A DNA stretch of 64,000 nucleotides, from NCBI GenBank assembly GCA_021613375.1, contig CM038728.1, positions 34,248,799 through 34,312,798 on the forward strand, given 5' to 3'. Under the pieces are notes generated by a model. That model worked only from the letters and a program-made list of their open reading frames with translations, was not told the origin of the DNA and searched no databases. Made by a program: the position numbers and the translations under genes. Shown one piece after another: positions 11,843 through 23,349 of the stretch (positions within the stretch are counted from its first letter, which is position 1; each line of letters starts with the position of its first letter). Source of the DNA: Megaleporinus macrocephalus. Lineage: Eukaryota > Chordata > Actinopteri > Characiformes > Anostomidae.

Positions 11843-11910
11843 GTTCCACCTTAAACGGTGCTGCGGTTCCATTCTGGCGTCTGTAGGAGCTGCAGTGTTT
11901 AAGGTGGAAC
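11843..11910. repeat. Perfect 14-bp inverted repeat, CCACCTTAAA family
   Basis: GTTCCACCTTAAAC (11843-11856) is exactly inverted at 11897-11910. CGGTGCTGCGGTTCCATTCT follows the left arm. The same TTCCACCTTAAA core recurs as a degenerate tandem array at 31262-31690, so this is probably a fragment of one dispersed element family. Confidence 0.65.
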
Positions 11911-12054
11911 ATTAGATGAAGAATGTGGAGAAGAGGAACTTCAGGCTGGTTTAAAGATAAACATGGAGCTCTGACAGTTGGGTTGTTTGTTGGGAAGGAA
12001 TGAAAAGTGGTGACGTTCCCTTCACAGCCTGGAACTCTGGATTTCTCCACCACC

Positions 12055-13793
12055 GTTCTGGTTGCTGGTTGGTGTTGTGGTTGTGTGTAAATGTTCTGGT
12101 TGCTGGTTGTTGTTGTGGTTGTGTGTAAATGGTCTGGTTGCTGGTTGGTGTTGTGGTTGTGTGTAAATGTTCTGGTTGCTGGTTGGTGTTGTGGTTGTGT
12201 GTAAATGTTCTGGTTGCTGGTTGGTGTTGTGGTTGTGTGTAAATGTTCTGGTTGCTGGTTGGTGTTGTGGTTGTGTGTAAATGTTCTGGTTGGTGTTCTG
12301 GTTGTGTGTAAATGTTCTGGTTGCTGGTTGGTGTTGTGGTTGTGTGTAAATGTTCTAGTTGCTGTTTGGTGTTCTGGTTGTGTGTAAATGTTCTGGTTGC
12401 TGGTTGGTGTTGTGGTTGTGTGTAAATGTTCTGGTTGCTGGTTGGTGTTGTGGTTGTGTGTAAATGCTCTGGTTGCTGGTTGGTGTTGTGGTTGTGTGTA
12501 AATGTTCTGGTTGCTGGTTGGTGTTGTGGTTGTGTGTAAATGTTCTGGTTGCTGGTTGGTGTTGTGGTTGTGTGTAAATGTTCTGGTTGCTGGTTGGTGT
12601 TGTGGTTGTGTGTAAATGTTCTGGTTGGTGTTCTGGTTGTGTGTAAATGTTCTGGTTGCTGGTTGGTGTTGTGGTTGTGTGTAAATGTTCTAGTTGCTGT
12701 TTGGTGTTCTGGTTGTGTGTAAATGTTCTGGTTGCTGGTTGGTGTTGTGGTTGTGTGTAAATGTTCTGGTTGTGGGTTGGTGTTGTGGTTGTGTGTAAAT
12801 GTTCTGGTTGGTGTTGTGGTTGTGTGTAAATGTTCTGGTTGGTGTTGTGGTTGTGTGTAAATGTTCTGGTTGCTGGTTGGTGTTGTGGTTGTGTGTAAAT
12901 GTTCTGGTTGGTGTTGTGGTTGTGTGTAAATGTTCTGGTTGCTGGTTGGTGTTGTGGTTGTGTGTAAATGTTCTGGTTGGTGTTGTGGTTGTGTGTAAAT
13001 TTTCTGGTTGGTGTTGTGGTTGTGTGTAAATGTTCTGGTTGCTGGTTGGTGTTGTGGTTGTGTGTAAATGTTCTGGTTGCTGGTTGGTGTTGTGGTTGTG
13101 TGTAAATGTTCTGGTTGGTGTTGTGGTTGTGTGTAAATGTTCTGGTTGCTGGTTGGTGTTGTGGTTGTGTGTAAATGTTCTGGTTGGTGTTGTGGTTGTG
13201 TGTAAATTTTCTGGTTGGTGTTCTGGTTGTGTGTAAATGTTCTGGTTGCTGGTTGGTGTTGTGGTTGTGTGTAAATGTTCTAGTTGCTGTTTGGTGTTCT
13301 GGTTGTGTGTAAATGTTCTGGTTGCTGGTTGGTGTTGTGGTTGTGTGTAAATGTTCTGGTTGTGGGTTGGTGTTGTGGTTGTGTGTAAATGTTCTGGTTG
13401 GTGTTGTGGTTGTGTGTAAATGTTCTGGTTGGTGTTGTGGTTGTGTGTAAATGTTCTGGTTGCTGGTTGGTGTTGTGGTTGTGTGTAAATGTTCTGGTTG
13501 GTGTTGTGGTTGTGTGTAAATGTTCTGGTTGCTGGTTGGTGTTGTGGTTGTGTGTAAATGTTCTGGTTGGTGTTGTGGTTGTGTGTAAATGTTCTGGTTG
13601 GTGTTGTGGTTGTGTGTAAATGTTCTGGTTGCTGGTTGGTGTTGTGGTTGTGTGTAAATGTTCTGGTTGCTGGTTGGTGTTGTGGTTGTGTGTAAATGTT
13701 CTGGTTGGTGTTGTGGTTGTGTGTAAATTTTCTGGTTGGTGTTGTGGTTGTGTGTAAATGTTCTGGTTGCTGGTTGGTGTTGTGTGTAAATGT
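12055..13793. repeat. 38/31-bp minisatellite (array E)
   Basis: The long unit starts GGTTGCTGGTTGGTGTTGTG and continues GGTTGTGTGTAAATGTTCT. The short unit lacks the 7-bp GCTGGTT portion. Blocks repeat as larger units: 12205-12387 recurs at 12540-12722 (offset 335 bp), and 12799-13029 recurs almost exactly at 13389-13619 (offset 590 bp). The plus strand is G/T-rich. The minus strand has no stop in the unit and gives a 498-codon open frame, which I reject as coding. Confidence 0.95.
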
Positions 13794-13881
13794 ACAGTTT
13801 GGCCCATTTAGTTGCACTCCAGACCTCCACTGCGAGCAAACTGCTCTGCAAAACCGCCTAAGGTGCGTCTAAGTAGGATTA
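13794..13881 (-). repeat. Dispersed-repeat fragment
   Basis: The reverse complement (ATCCTACTTAGACGCACC, then GCAGTGGAGGTCTGG) resembles the plus strand at 7775-7870. The family is not named. Confidence 0.45.
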
Positions 13882-15442
13882 ATCTCTAAGAGTCTGTATT
13901 TCTGGTTTCCTGATGGCTAGCCCTGTGATCCAGGACTCGTTGGAATAGGCATGTCATGCTCTTCTGAACTGTGGTGTTTGATCTTATCACAGGTGCTTGT
14001 TGCAAAGCATTACCTTCTCATTTATTAGTCAATGCCAAATGAACTTTCCTCATATATTAGTTGAATTAAACCAATCGGAAGTCATGCAACGCCTAAAATC
14101 TTCTGGAAACTTTCTTTACAATTGGCTAAAAAATGTTTATAGATCATGCACTGACTTCCTAGGCACCCACTGAAGCTCAGACACCATACACACCATATAA
14201 TAATTTCAGATATGGGCATTGAAGATTAAGACCAAACGTGTCCAGTCAGCACTGCAGAGATGAATAAAGCAAAAACACGTCTTCAGTGACGCGACGATCT
14301 CCACGCTTTAGGTAAACACGGCCTGTCTCTCTGCAGCCTCTGAGAGGCTTCCTGGACGTCCTCTTGATGCCTCGCATCAAATAATTAGAGAGGAAATTCA
14401 CCCTGATAGTTGAATGTCTGTGAAGTGTTGCCAGTGGGTTGCCTTGGGCAGTGAGAAAGAAAGAAGCCAGAGAAGACCTGATGTGAATATCCAAGCCTGA
14501 AAAAAAAAAAAAGAAAAGCGGCCCAGAGGGATTAGGGAAAATAAGGAGAAGTATAATAAAAAAGAAGAAGAAGAAGCGAGGCTCTTTCTCTTTCCCCTTT
14601 AAACACACACAAAAAAGCTGAGCTGTGTAGCCAAGAATGTGCTGTATAACCAAGAAGCAGCATTCATTTCTCAGCCTCTGCAGCGCCCGAGACGCCCGGT
14701 TCAGTCGAATCCATTTTCTATACGCGCTGGAAAGCAATTTAACCGAGTTTTCTTTTTGATTGTATGAAGGAATCATCTGCATTCCGAGAAGCAAAGTAAG
14801 CAGCGTAATCGTAATATCCAAGATGGGATTGAAGTGTAGTCTATATGCCAACGAGGGTTCTTATGCTAAAGTGGCAAACAGTGGCTAATATGCTCGGAAA
14901 CCTTTGTGCTGCGAAAGCCTTAAACCCGTGTAATGTGAGCACAGGTAGCAACTTCAAAGGCCAGCATCACCATAGTAACTGACAGACTCTTCAAGGTGAG
15001 ACAGATCTGATTCTCTCTTGATGGAGGAAACAATGCGAGCTGGAGGGACAAAGGCCTTCATTGTGGCTCTGACGCAAGCCGTGCATAAAGTAAGCCCAGA
15101 ACAGCTCGTTTGGAGTCTTTAGAGGGAACGTGCTCTCACAGATATGTGGTGTTATAGTTCTCGGTGTGTCTAATGGAGAAGCTTCGCCTCAGAGTTCCAC
15201 GGTGCATTTTCATTCCTGTCAGTGCGAAGGTTCCACAAACCTTGAAGTCCAAACCAAAGCCTTTTTCCTACATGACTGTTATCAAACGCTCTTAAGAACG
15301 AAGGTTGAAAACTATAGAATCTTTACGTTTGGTGGGGAAAAAGGTTCCTCCTTGCACGTCCCATTATAAAACGTCTGTGAAAGGAAGTGTGAGGCGGTGT
15401 TCTGGGTGCGATTGAAGTTTGTTTGGCTGTTAAAATGTTCGA
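13882..15442. other. Mostly unique DNA, no gene seen
   Basis: A 201-codon minus-strand frame (14246-14851) crosses a poly-A run and an AAGAAGAAGAAG stretch, which produces Phe-rich translation. It shows no domain, so I do not accept it. The rest is high-complexity sequence without mobile-element ends and could contain conserved non-coding elements. Confidence 0.4.
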
Positions 15443-15488
15443 CATCATTTTTGTGTTCAGGATTTTTTGGGTGGACCTAAAATCATGG
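15443..15488. repeat. Dispersed segment similar to 2041-2086
   Basis: It shares TTTTTGTGTTCAGGAT and CTAAAATCATGG with the earlier locus, in the same orientation. Confidence 0.5.
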
Positions 15489-15818
15489 CTCTGCGCTGAA
15501 GCCGTACTGTTTATACACTATAGCTGTGTTGTAACTTCTTTCCTTGCTGTCAGAATGAAGAGGGAGATCAGTTCAGGGTACAGACATGCTCTAAGAAAGG
15601 TCTGCCATCGACTGCCAACTGCATAGTCTCATAGGCCTGCCTCCATGTTTCATCTGGCCCATCATGTGACCCGTCTGGCCAAGTTGTTATCTCCTGGGCT
15701 TGGGGCAGGTTTCCTTGGTAGGTTCCTACCGTAAAATGTTGGGATTTGCTGAACCATAAACTTCTCGTAACCTTTGGTGTGAAGGCCATCTGTGTCTCAC
15801 TAACCCTAAACCTAACCA

Positions 15819-15909
15819 GATCCACTGATCCCCATTTTTGAGAAGACCATGTTAATAGTGCACTTTGGTTAGCATTTTCTGGGCAACCTTCCCACATTTC
15901 ATGTACAGT

Positions 15910-16002
<93 letters not shown>

Positions 16003-16390
16003 ATTGAGTTTATTAAAACTTTTTACAAAAGACAATAATCTGGGTGGTCCAAAGGTGAACCAGCAGTGGCAAACAATCAGCAGCTGTCAACCTTATTCAA
16101 CTTGTGGGCAAAAATTCAGGTGTTCCAATCACTTTTATGGCCACAGGTGTATAAAACCAGCACCTAGACATGCAGACTGCTTCTATACACATTATTGAAA
16201 GAGTGGGTCGCTCTCAGGAGCTCAGTTAACTCCAGCGTGGTACCGTGATAGGATGCCACCTGTGGAACAAGTCCAGTGGTGAAGTTTCCTTACTACTAAA
16301 TATTCCACAGTGGACTATCAGTGGACAAAGTGGAAGTGATTGGGAACGACAGCAGCTCCAATGATAGAGCGGGTCAGCAGATGCCCTGTC
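15819..16390 (+). repeat. Segmental duplicate copy 1, with partial Tc1-type 5' end
   Basis: CCACTGATCCCCATTTTTGA opens a block matching 17811-18400. Both have TTTTTGAGAAGACCA, a TA-rich interval, TTATTAAAACT, then ATCTGGGTGGTC and a Tc1-type 5' region (CAGGTGTTCCAATCAC, GGTCGCTCTCAGGAGCTCAG). In this copy the Tc1 terminal sequence ACACTATATTGC is missing, and homology stops abruptly near GGTCAGCAGATGCC (about 16386). Only the DNA-binding N-terminal part of a transposase could be encoded, and it is interrupted. Confidence 0.75.
15914..15997. repeat. (TA)n microsatellite
   Basis: About 42 uninterrupted TA dinucleotides. It gives a poly Tyr-Ile artefact frame on the minus strand. Confidence 0.97.
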
Positions 16391-16424
16391 TCACTTTACC
16401 AGATGGGCTTGATGTGTAAGAAAT

Positions 16425-16620
16425 ATTCACAACACCTACTATATCAGTAGGTACTAGACTAGACTGATGCCGGTACGTACTGCTCGAGTGGTAAAGTAGT
16501 AGATGTTTCAGTACGTGAGTGTTTAGTATCTACACAATCTTGGATGAACTAAGTATTCGGGCACACTGGCCGCGTTCGCCTACTGAGTAGTATAGAAGTA
16601 AGAGATTTCAAATACAGCCC
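16425..16620. repeat. Dispersed repeat, copy 1 (CAGTAGGTACTAGACTAG family)
   Basis: CAGTAGGTACTAGACTAGA is followed by GTACGTACTGCTC and TAGTATCTACACAATCT. The same order occurs at 56936-57060. The element is probably a non-autonomous DNA repeat. I cannot define its ends. Confidence 0.6.
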
Positions 16621-17086
16621 TTAACTCTATAAACAGTGGACAGTGTTAACATCAGCTGGGTCAGTGTCCAGCTACCTGACTCCCAGATCACATGATAATC
16701 TGGGTAATATGTTTACTGGAATGATTACGGATCACCATTACAGAACAGGGCTGACTATCTAAAGGTTACTACGTCTATGTAAGCTTATACTAACTATAAC
16801 TTACTTAAACAATAGAACAATATATATAAATATGGCGGCTCAAAACTGTCCAGTAAAGTCCAGTAAAGCTGCCCCCAGCATTCCAGAGTAGATAATACTC
16901 CTTAATTTTTGACCATTTAGAAAGTTTATATAATTGACAGTTTTAATTAATGACCCAAATTTGACTGGATATTTCATAATTACTTCTTTACACAGACTTC
17001 AAACAAAGAGCCGTCAAAAGGCTTTTGAGGAGATTCCTCTATGACCAGAGTCTCAAACAACCTTCAGTTATGTATTAATGGTTTAT

Positions 17087-17088
<2 letters not shown>
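16621..17088. other. Unassigned DNA
   Basis: This is ordinary AT-rich sequence. I see no gene, terminal repeats or tandem structure. Confidence 0.4.

Positions 17089-17183
<95 letters not shown>
17089..17183. repeat. (TA)n/(CA)n compound microsatellite
   Basis: About 40 TA dinucleotides run to 17168 and are followed by seven CA units. A short T run follows at 17194-17203. Confidence 0.97.
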
Positions 17184-17203
17184 TATGTATGTATTTTTTT
17201 TTC

Positions 17204-17810
17204 TAATGCAACACCTTTCTACATATCTGACAGATTGATTGGCATCACCCACCAGATACTGTAGCTGCTTCCCAACATGAGCTCTATAAAATCAGCCCAG
17301 GCTGAAGATTCTTATGTTAAAAGTAAAAAATAGAGGACAGCATACAAAACAAACCATTTAAACACAAACCTGAAGAACCTGACAGTGATTTAGCAATACC
17401 CAACTTAGCTGTGCGCTAATTTGGACTGACGGCTAACTAAATCTGCCTTTGTGGACCCATTCAGGAGATGCAGCTTGTCAGAGTTAAGAAACTAATTACT
17501 TTACCCAACAAATCCACTCAGAATGCAGATTCCCCAGCTCTACTTTACCAACACTCATTGAGCAACCGCCGCAATGCTGACACTTTATAATTACAAATCA
17601 GGATTTAATTGATTTTACTGAACGTCCACATTTATATATATATACACTTCTACTACTGATTATAATAGTTATTATTATAGTTATTTCTATTTGTATTAGT
17701 AGGGGTGGGTAGTGGTGACAGAGAAATCAACATTAATTAAAATGACTTTGAATTAGTTTTGTGGTTAAAATATAATTAAATAAAGGTTCATTTTTGGCCC
17801 TGCAATTCTT
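17204..17810. other. Unassigned DNA
   Basis: Mixed AT-rich sequence with a small TATATATATATA patch near 17634. No gene seen. Confidence 0.4.
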
Positions 17811-18062
17811 CTCCACTGACCCCCATTTTTGAGAAGACCACCTTAATAGTGCATTTGGTAAGCATTTTCTGGGCATATATACATAGATATATTTCTTTTT
17901 ATTGCTGTTAGTCTATTTTTCAAAATAAAAGTCTGTGCTTTTATCTGTCTGAGCTTATTAAAACTATACATTTTGTACACAGGACAATATCTGGGTGGTC
18001 TGAGGGTGACCCAGTAGTGTCAGTCAGCAGCTGTCGACCTTATTCACCTTGCAGGCAGAAAG
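17811..18062 (+). repeat. Segmental duplicate copy 2 (upstream part)
   Basis: It matches 15819-16080: ACCCCCATTTTTGAGAAGAC, ATTTTCTGGGCATATATAC, TTATTAAAACTATACA and ATCTGGGTGGTCTGAGGGTG. It runs directly into the Tc1-type element, whose first bases are kept here but lost in copy 1. Confidence 0.7.
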
Positions 18063-19272
18063 ACACTATATTGCTAAAAGTCTTCAGTCACATATCTAAA
18101 TAATTAAATTCAGGTGTTTCAATCACTTTCACGTCCACAGGTGTATAAAACCAGCTCCTAGTCCTGCAGACTGCTTCTACACACATTAGTAGAGAGTGGG
18201 TCTCTCTCAGGAGCTCAGTGAACTCCAGTGTGGTACCGTGATAGGACACCACCTGTGCAACAAGTCCAGTGGTGAAGTTTCCTCACTACTAAATATTCCA
18301 CAGTGGACTGTCAGTGGTGTTAGAACAAAGTGGAAGTGATTGAGAACGACAGCAGCTCCGCCACCAAGTGGTAGAACACGTACAATGACAGAGCGGGTCA
18401 GCGGATGCTGAGGAGCATAGTGCACAGAGGTCTCCAACTTTCTACAGAGTCCATCACTACAGACCTCCAAACTTCATGTGGTCTTCAGATCAGCTCAAGA
18501 ACAGAGCGTAGAGAGCTTCATGGAATGGGTCTCCATAGCCAAACAGCTGCATCCAAGCCTTACATCACCAAGAACAATGCAGAGCGTCGGATGCAGTGGA
18601 GTAAAGCACGCCACCACTGGACTCTAGAGCAGTGGAGACGTGTTCTCTGGAGTGACCACTCACGTCTCTCCGTCTGGTAATCCGATGGACGAGTCTGGGT
18701 TTGGCGGTTGCCAGGAGAACGTTACTCGTCTGACTGCATTGTGCCGAGTGTAAAGTTTGGTGGAGGGGGGATTATGGTGTGGGGTTGTTTTTCAGGAGGT
18801 GGGCTCGGACCCTCAGTTCCAGTGAAAGGAACTCTTAATGCTTCAGCAGACCAAGAGATTTGGGGACAGCCCCTTCCTGTTCCAACATCGCTGCCCACCA
18901 GTGCACAGAGCAGCTCCATAAAGACATGGAGGAGCAAGTGGAGGAGCAAGTTGACTGGCCTGCACAGAGTCCTGACCTCAACCTGATAGAACACCTTTGG
19001 GATGAATTAGAGCGGAGACTGTGAGCCAGACCTTCTCATTCCAACATCAGTGTCTGACCTCACTAATGGTCTTCTGGAAGAACATTCCAGTCAAACATTC
19101 CCATAAACACTCTCCTAAACCGTGTGGAGAGCCCTGGCAGAAGAGTTGAAGCTGTTACAGCTGCAAAGGTTGGGCCGACATCATATTAAACCCTATGGAT
19201 TAAGAATATGATGTCACTCAAGGTTATATACGTGTGACGGCAGACGAGGAAATACTTCTGGCAACATAGTGT
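18063..19272 (+). mobile_element. Near full-length degenerate Tc1-type transposon
   Basis: The left end ACACTATATTGCTAAAAGT pairs with the right end ACTTCTGGCAACATAGTGT as a terminal inverted repeat. The roughly 1.2-kb length, TA-rich junctions and an internal transposase relic fit a Tc1-type element. Its 5' part and upstream flank are duplicated at 15819-16390. Confidence 0.88.
18196..19189 (+). pseudogene. Tc1-type transposase pseudogene
   Basis: The start position is GTG rather than ATG and is followed by GLSQELSELQCGTVIG, the expected N-terminal DNA-binding region. The best open part is 18405-18680, which includes LRSIVHRGLQLSTESITTDL and the first catalytic Asp in LWSDHS. A stop follows at SVW (18680). 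Frame is regained at [20 protein letters not shown], but the second catalytic Asp region near 18880-18910 is frameshifted and shortened. The third motif [18 protein letters not shown] (about 18970-19023) is intact. The relic is non-functional. Confidence 0.88.
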
Positions 19273-20147
19273 ATCCTTGCAATCTGGAAAAACACTGGCT
19301 GGCCTGGCGGCAGAGAGGAGACAGTAACAACAACAGCCACCTCAGAAATGCAGCCCAGCCTTTGTTATAAACAGCAGCAGAACAAGAGAATCCACAGACA
19401 TCTCGTCTTTAAAGGTGATGCAAAGCCACAAAGAGCCGAAGCACTGATCTACTTCAACCCAGCGTGAATTTATTCTTTAAAAATTTGACCCAGGGTCGTA
19501 ACATTAGTCTCAGTGAGGAGTCTGTGGGGAGCCGCTCATGGACCCTCCGAGAGTCTTCCGCTCCGACTCCTCTGAATGTAAATGAGAGTAAAGCTCTCGT
19601 CTCCGCGGAGCCCAGACTGACGAAATGCTGAGAGAAAGTAAGCAAGAGGTTTCACCTTTTGTTGCTTCCAGAAACCTGAACCAGACACAATTCTGTCAGG
19701 ATGATCTTACTCTCAAATCCTCTTAATAACAGCTCCAGGAGCAAACGGAGCCGGAATGATGACCAGCAGCTGTTTGGAGCAGTGAAAACTCAGCTGAGGG
19801 TTAAGATTCCGTATGTACACACAAAACATTACACAAATAAACAACGCAGTGGAATGTAAAGTTGCTAGGTTACGTGTGTATGTAGGTTAAAAGAACACAG
19901 GTTTGGTTCCTGACGTCTCGTGGATTTGTTATGATTGAGTAAAGTTCTGTTGAGGGAGCCTTTCAGAAAACATTCACACAGAACAACCACAAATTGTTTA
20001 CTTTAGTATTTTTATTTTTATTAACTCTCACAGTTTGATGTGTAATCGTATGTGACATCAAAAGTGTGTCATACATCAAAGAGTCTGGGTAAGGTTGAAT
20101 GTTTACCAGACTTTTATTTTGTCTGCACAAGTAGAGTCATTCCATCA
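19273..20147. other. Mostly unique DNA, no gene seen
   Basis: High-complexity sequence with no reliable open frame, tandem repeat or transposon end. Possible regulatory DNA, but nothing specific can be shown. Confidence 0.4.
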
Positions 20148-20516
20148 ACAACCTAAAAACACAGCCTCTGATTGGCCAACAAGTCAGGAATGCAGATTGC
20201 GATTGGCCAACAAGTCAGAAACAAGGCATCTGATTGGCAGATTGTGATTGGTAAACAAGGCAGAAACACAGATTGTTATTGGTTAACAAGGCAGAAACAC
20301 AGATTGTGATTGGTCAACAAGTCCGAAACACAGATTGTGATTGGTTGACAAATCAGGAACAGAGCCTCTGACTGGTCAAGAATCAGGAACACAGTCTCTG
20401 GTTGGTCTAGAAGTCAAAAACACACCTACTGATTGGTTGACAAGTAAAAACACAGCTTCTGACTGGTCAATAAGTCAGGAACATAGCCTTCGATTGGCCA
20501 ACAAGTCAGAAACAGA
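20148..20516. repeat. 31-bp ATTGG-bearing tandem repeat, part 1 (array F1)
   Basis: About eleven degenerate copies of a unit containing CAGCCTCTGATTGGCCAACA followed by AGTCAGGAACA. ATTGG cores at 20171 and 20202 are 31 bp apart. The same repeat resumes at 21926. Confidence 0.9.
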
Positions 20517-21540
20517 TAAGATATAAAAAATAAGACATAAAAAAATATAACATAAAAAAGTGGAACACTATAAATATCTGGATTTATAGCCATATATCGA
20601 GCATATAAGTCAGAGTTGGTATCGGTACTCGGTACTCGGTATCGGCAGATACCTGAAAAGCTGGTATCGGTATTGGTATCGGTAAGGAAAAAGTGGTATC
20701 AGTGTATCCCTATACTAAACTACATTCATGTTTAATGGGCCTATATGAGCTGAAGCAGGAAGCCTAACGCATCCCAAACTTATCAACATTAACATTTTAA
20801 TATAACATTATAGTCATTATGGCTTTTAGAAGAATGGGGTTTTTGGGGAGGTGGGCTAGTGCACTATAGACCCCTGTGGTGTGGCCTAAGCTTTTGTCCT
20901 TAATGGCATTTTACTGGAGTATTACAGAAGTATTTTTAAACTCCAGTATCTGTACTTCTACCTGAGTAAGGAATGTAAATACTTTTGACACCTTTGCTGT
21001 TTTTTAAAACCATAAGAATTGAAATCCTGAGTCTCAGACCTGCAAATTAAAATAGTGGAACAGAAAGAGAAGCTGGCTAAAGGTCTTGGAATGCACACAA
21101 ATCAGTTGTGTTGCAGTGATGACCCAAGGCAGGCATCTCTCCAGCACGCTATTATCTTACAGCCCATTCTGGGTCATGATACAGTGCATGGACTGTCTTC
21201 TTGTATACATGAATAAGTTAAAACAGCATTAGTATTCATGTGTGTTTTATGTCCTTGTTTTGATTGTAACCTACGTGAACCCAAGAACCATTAATCAAAA
21301 CACATGCTGGGCATCACGGCGAGAGAGCAAGGCCACACTGAACTGTGCCTAAACCAGCCTTTGCCTTTCCAGCAGTAATGACTGTGGCGCTGTGTCTTTG
21401 AATGAACAATGACAGAGCGAGCAGATGAAGAAAAGATGGTGAAGCCGTATGTGCAGAGTTTATGTCTCCAGCTTTATCTGCTCCATATCAGGATGAGGTT
21501 TTGTGGTGGGTCGTTTTTGGTGAACATCTCTGTTGTACTT
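20517..21540. other. Unassigned DNA with a GGTATCGG-rich patch
   Basis: Positions 20615-20705 hold multiple GGTATCGGTA/GGTACTCGG motifs, a composition often seen in fragments of fish hAT-like elements. I cannot show ends. The stretch 21040-21540 is high-complexity with no gene and may be non-coding conserved DNA. Confidence 0.4.
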
Positions 21541-21925
21541 CCACTCACTGGCCACTTTATCAAAAACCCTACCTTACACTTTAACTATGTAGGCGTACAA
21601 GCCCACCTGTTCCTTCACAATTTATCAGCCCCACCATTCATCAGTGGAAAAGGACCACTATAGGACTGGACCGTTGACCAGGAATTATTTGGAACGTGGA
21701 CCATTTTCAGACCAGCAATGAATCAGAACCAGCCTTTATTGTCTGTACAGACAAGAACTTACACGGTGGCTTATAATTCACTCTGTGCAGTTCTACATAC
21801 TCTGACCACCCTATTAAAAACACCCACCCTGTGCTTCCAAAAACTGTCCGCTTTATTAGAAACACCCACCTTGTGCATTTACTCACTGGCCATTTTATTA
21901 GAAACACCAACCTTCTGCTTTACTC
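21541..21925. repeat. Tandem degenerate Tc1-type terminal sequences
   Basis: CACTCACTGGCCACTTTATC begins the block. Related CTATTAAAAACACCCACCCT, CTTTATTAGAAACACCCACC and ACTGGCCATTTTATTAGAAA motifs then recur about every 43-45 bp between 21800 and 21915. These match the terminal/subterminal sequence of a fish Tc1-type family also seen at 23168. Confidence 0.65.
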
Positions 21926-23158
21926 ACAGCTTCTGATTGGTCCACAGTCTTTGATTTGGCAACAATATAGAAAAGCAGTCTCTGATTGGTTGACAAGTCA
22001 AAAACACAGCCTGCAAGTGGTCGAAAAGTAAAAACGCAGCCTTTGATTGACCAACAAGTCAGAAACAGCCTCTAATTGGTTGAAAAATCAGGAACACACC
22101 GTTTGATTGGTCTACATGGCAGGAACACAGCCTCTGATTGACCAACAAGTCAGAAACAGCCTCTAATTGGTTGACAAAATTAGGAACACACCCTCTGATT
22201 TGTCAACAAGACATGAACACAGCCTCTGATTGGTCAATAAGTCAGAAAAGCAGTCTCTGATTGGTCAACAAGTCAGAAACACAGCCTCTGATTGGTCGAA
22301 AAGTAAAAACACAGCCTTTGATTGACCAACAAGTCAGAAACAGCCTCTAATTGGTTGACAAATCAGGAACACACCCTCTGATTTGTCAACAAGACATGAA
22401 CACAGCCTCTGATTAATCAACAAGTCAGAAAAGCAGTCTCTGATTGGTTGACAAGTCAGAAACGCCGCCTCCGATTGGTCGAAAAGTAAAAACGCAGCCT
22501 CTGATGGACCAACAGTCAGAAACAGCCTCTAATTGGTTGAAAAATCAGGAGCTTGCCGTTTGATTGGTCTACATGGCAGGAACACAGCCTCTGATTGGTG
22601 GACAAGTCAGGAACGAAGCCACCAATTGGTCGAAAAGAAAAACGCAGCCTCTGATTTGTTGACAAATCAGGAACACACCCTCTGATTGGTCAACAAGTCA
22701 GGAACACACCTTCTGAATAATCCACAAGGCAGGAACACAACCTCTGATTGGTCAACAAGTCAGGAACACACCTTCTGAATAGTCCACAAGTCAGGAACAC
22801 AGCCGCCAATTGGTTGAAAAGTAAAAACGCAGCCTCTGATTTGTTGACAAATCAGGAACACACCCTCTGATTGCTTAGAAAGTCAGAAACTCACCCTCTG
22901 ATCGGTTAACAAGTCAGAAACACAGCCTCTGATTGATTAGAAAGTCAGGAACTCACCCTCTCATTGGTTAACAAGTCAGGAACACAGCCTCTAATTGGTT
23001 GACAAATCAAGAACACACCCTCTGATTGGTCAACAAATCAGGAACACAGCCTTTGATTGGTTAGAAAGTCAGGAACACACCTTCTGACTGGTTGACAAAT
23101 CAGTAATACAACTTTTGCATGGTTGACAAGCTTCTGATCGGTAAACAAGTCAGGAACA
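21926..23158. repeat. 31-bp ATTGG-bearing tandem repeat, part 2 (array F2)
   Basis: About 40 degenerate copies of a 29-33-bp unit (CAGCCTCTGATTGGTCAACA + AGTCAGGAACA). Most copies retain CTGATTGGT. Adjacent well-preserved cores at 22260 and 22291 are 31 bp apart. The array is bracketed by Tc1-type terminal sequences at 21541-21925 and 23168, so it probably expanded inside or next to such an element. Confidence 0.9.
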
Positions 23159-23167
23159 CTCTGCTTC

Positions 23168-23349
23168 CACTCACTGGCCACTTTATTAGAAACACCTGCT
23201 TTGTGATTTGACTAGCACACGTGTTTAGACCAGCAGGGCAGAGCTAACATCCTTATAATGTTCAACTCTATAAGACGACTAGTGTCCTTGTTCAGGAATA
23301 ACTACAACTGCCTCAGTCTGTTTCCAATAATGTGGCCAGTTAGTCTGTG
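23168..23349. mobile_element. Short Tc1-type MITE
   Basis: The left end CACTCACTGGCCACTTTATT and the right end CAATAATGTGGCCAGTTAGT are inverted versions of each other. The roughly 180-bp interior has no open frame. It belongs to the same terminal-sequence family as 21541. Confidence 0.65.

Noticed and set aside
12355..13851. 498-codon minus-strand frame rich in Thr-Gln-Pro-His-Asn
   Set aside because: Product of stop-free 38/31-bp units. Same peptide in shifted phases appears in overlapping frames.
14246..14851. 201-codon minus-strand frame with a Phe-rich stretch
   Set aside because: The Phe run is a translated poly-A tract and the frame has no recognisable domain or splice structure.
15568..16035. 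155-codon frame with a Tyr-Ile run
   Set aside because: Translation of the TA microsatellite joined to duplicated non-coding DNA.
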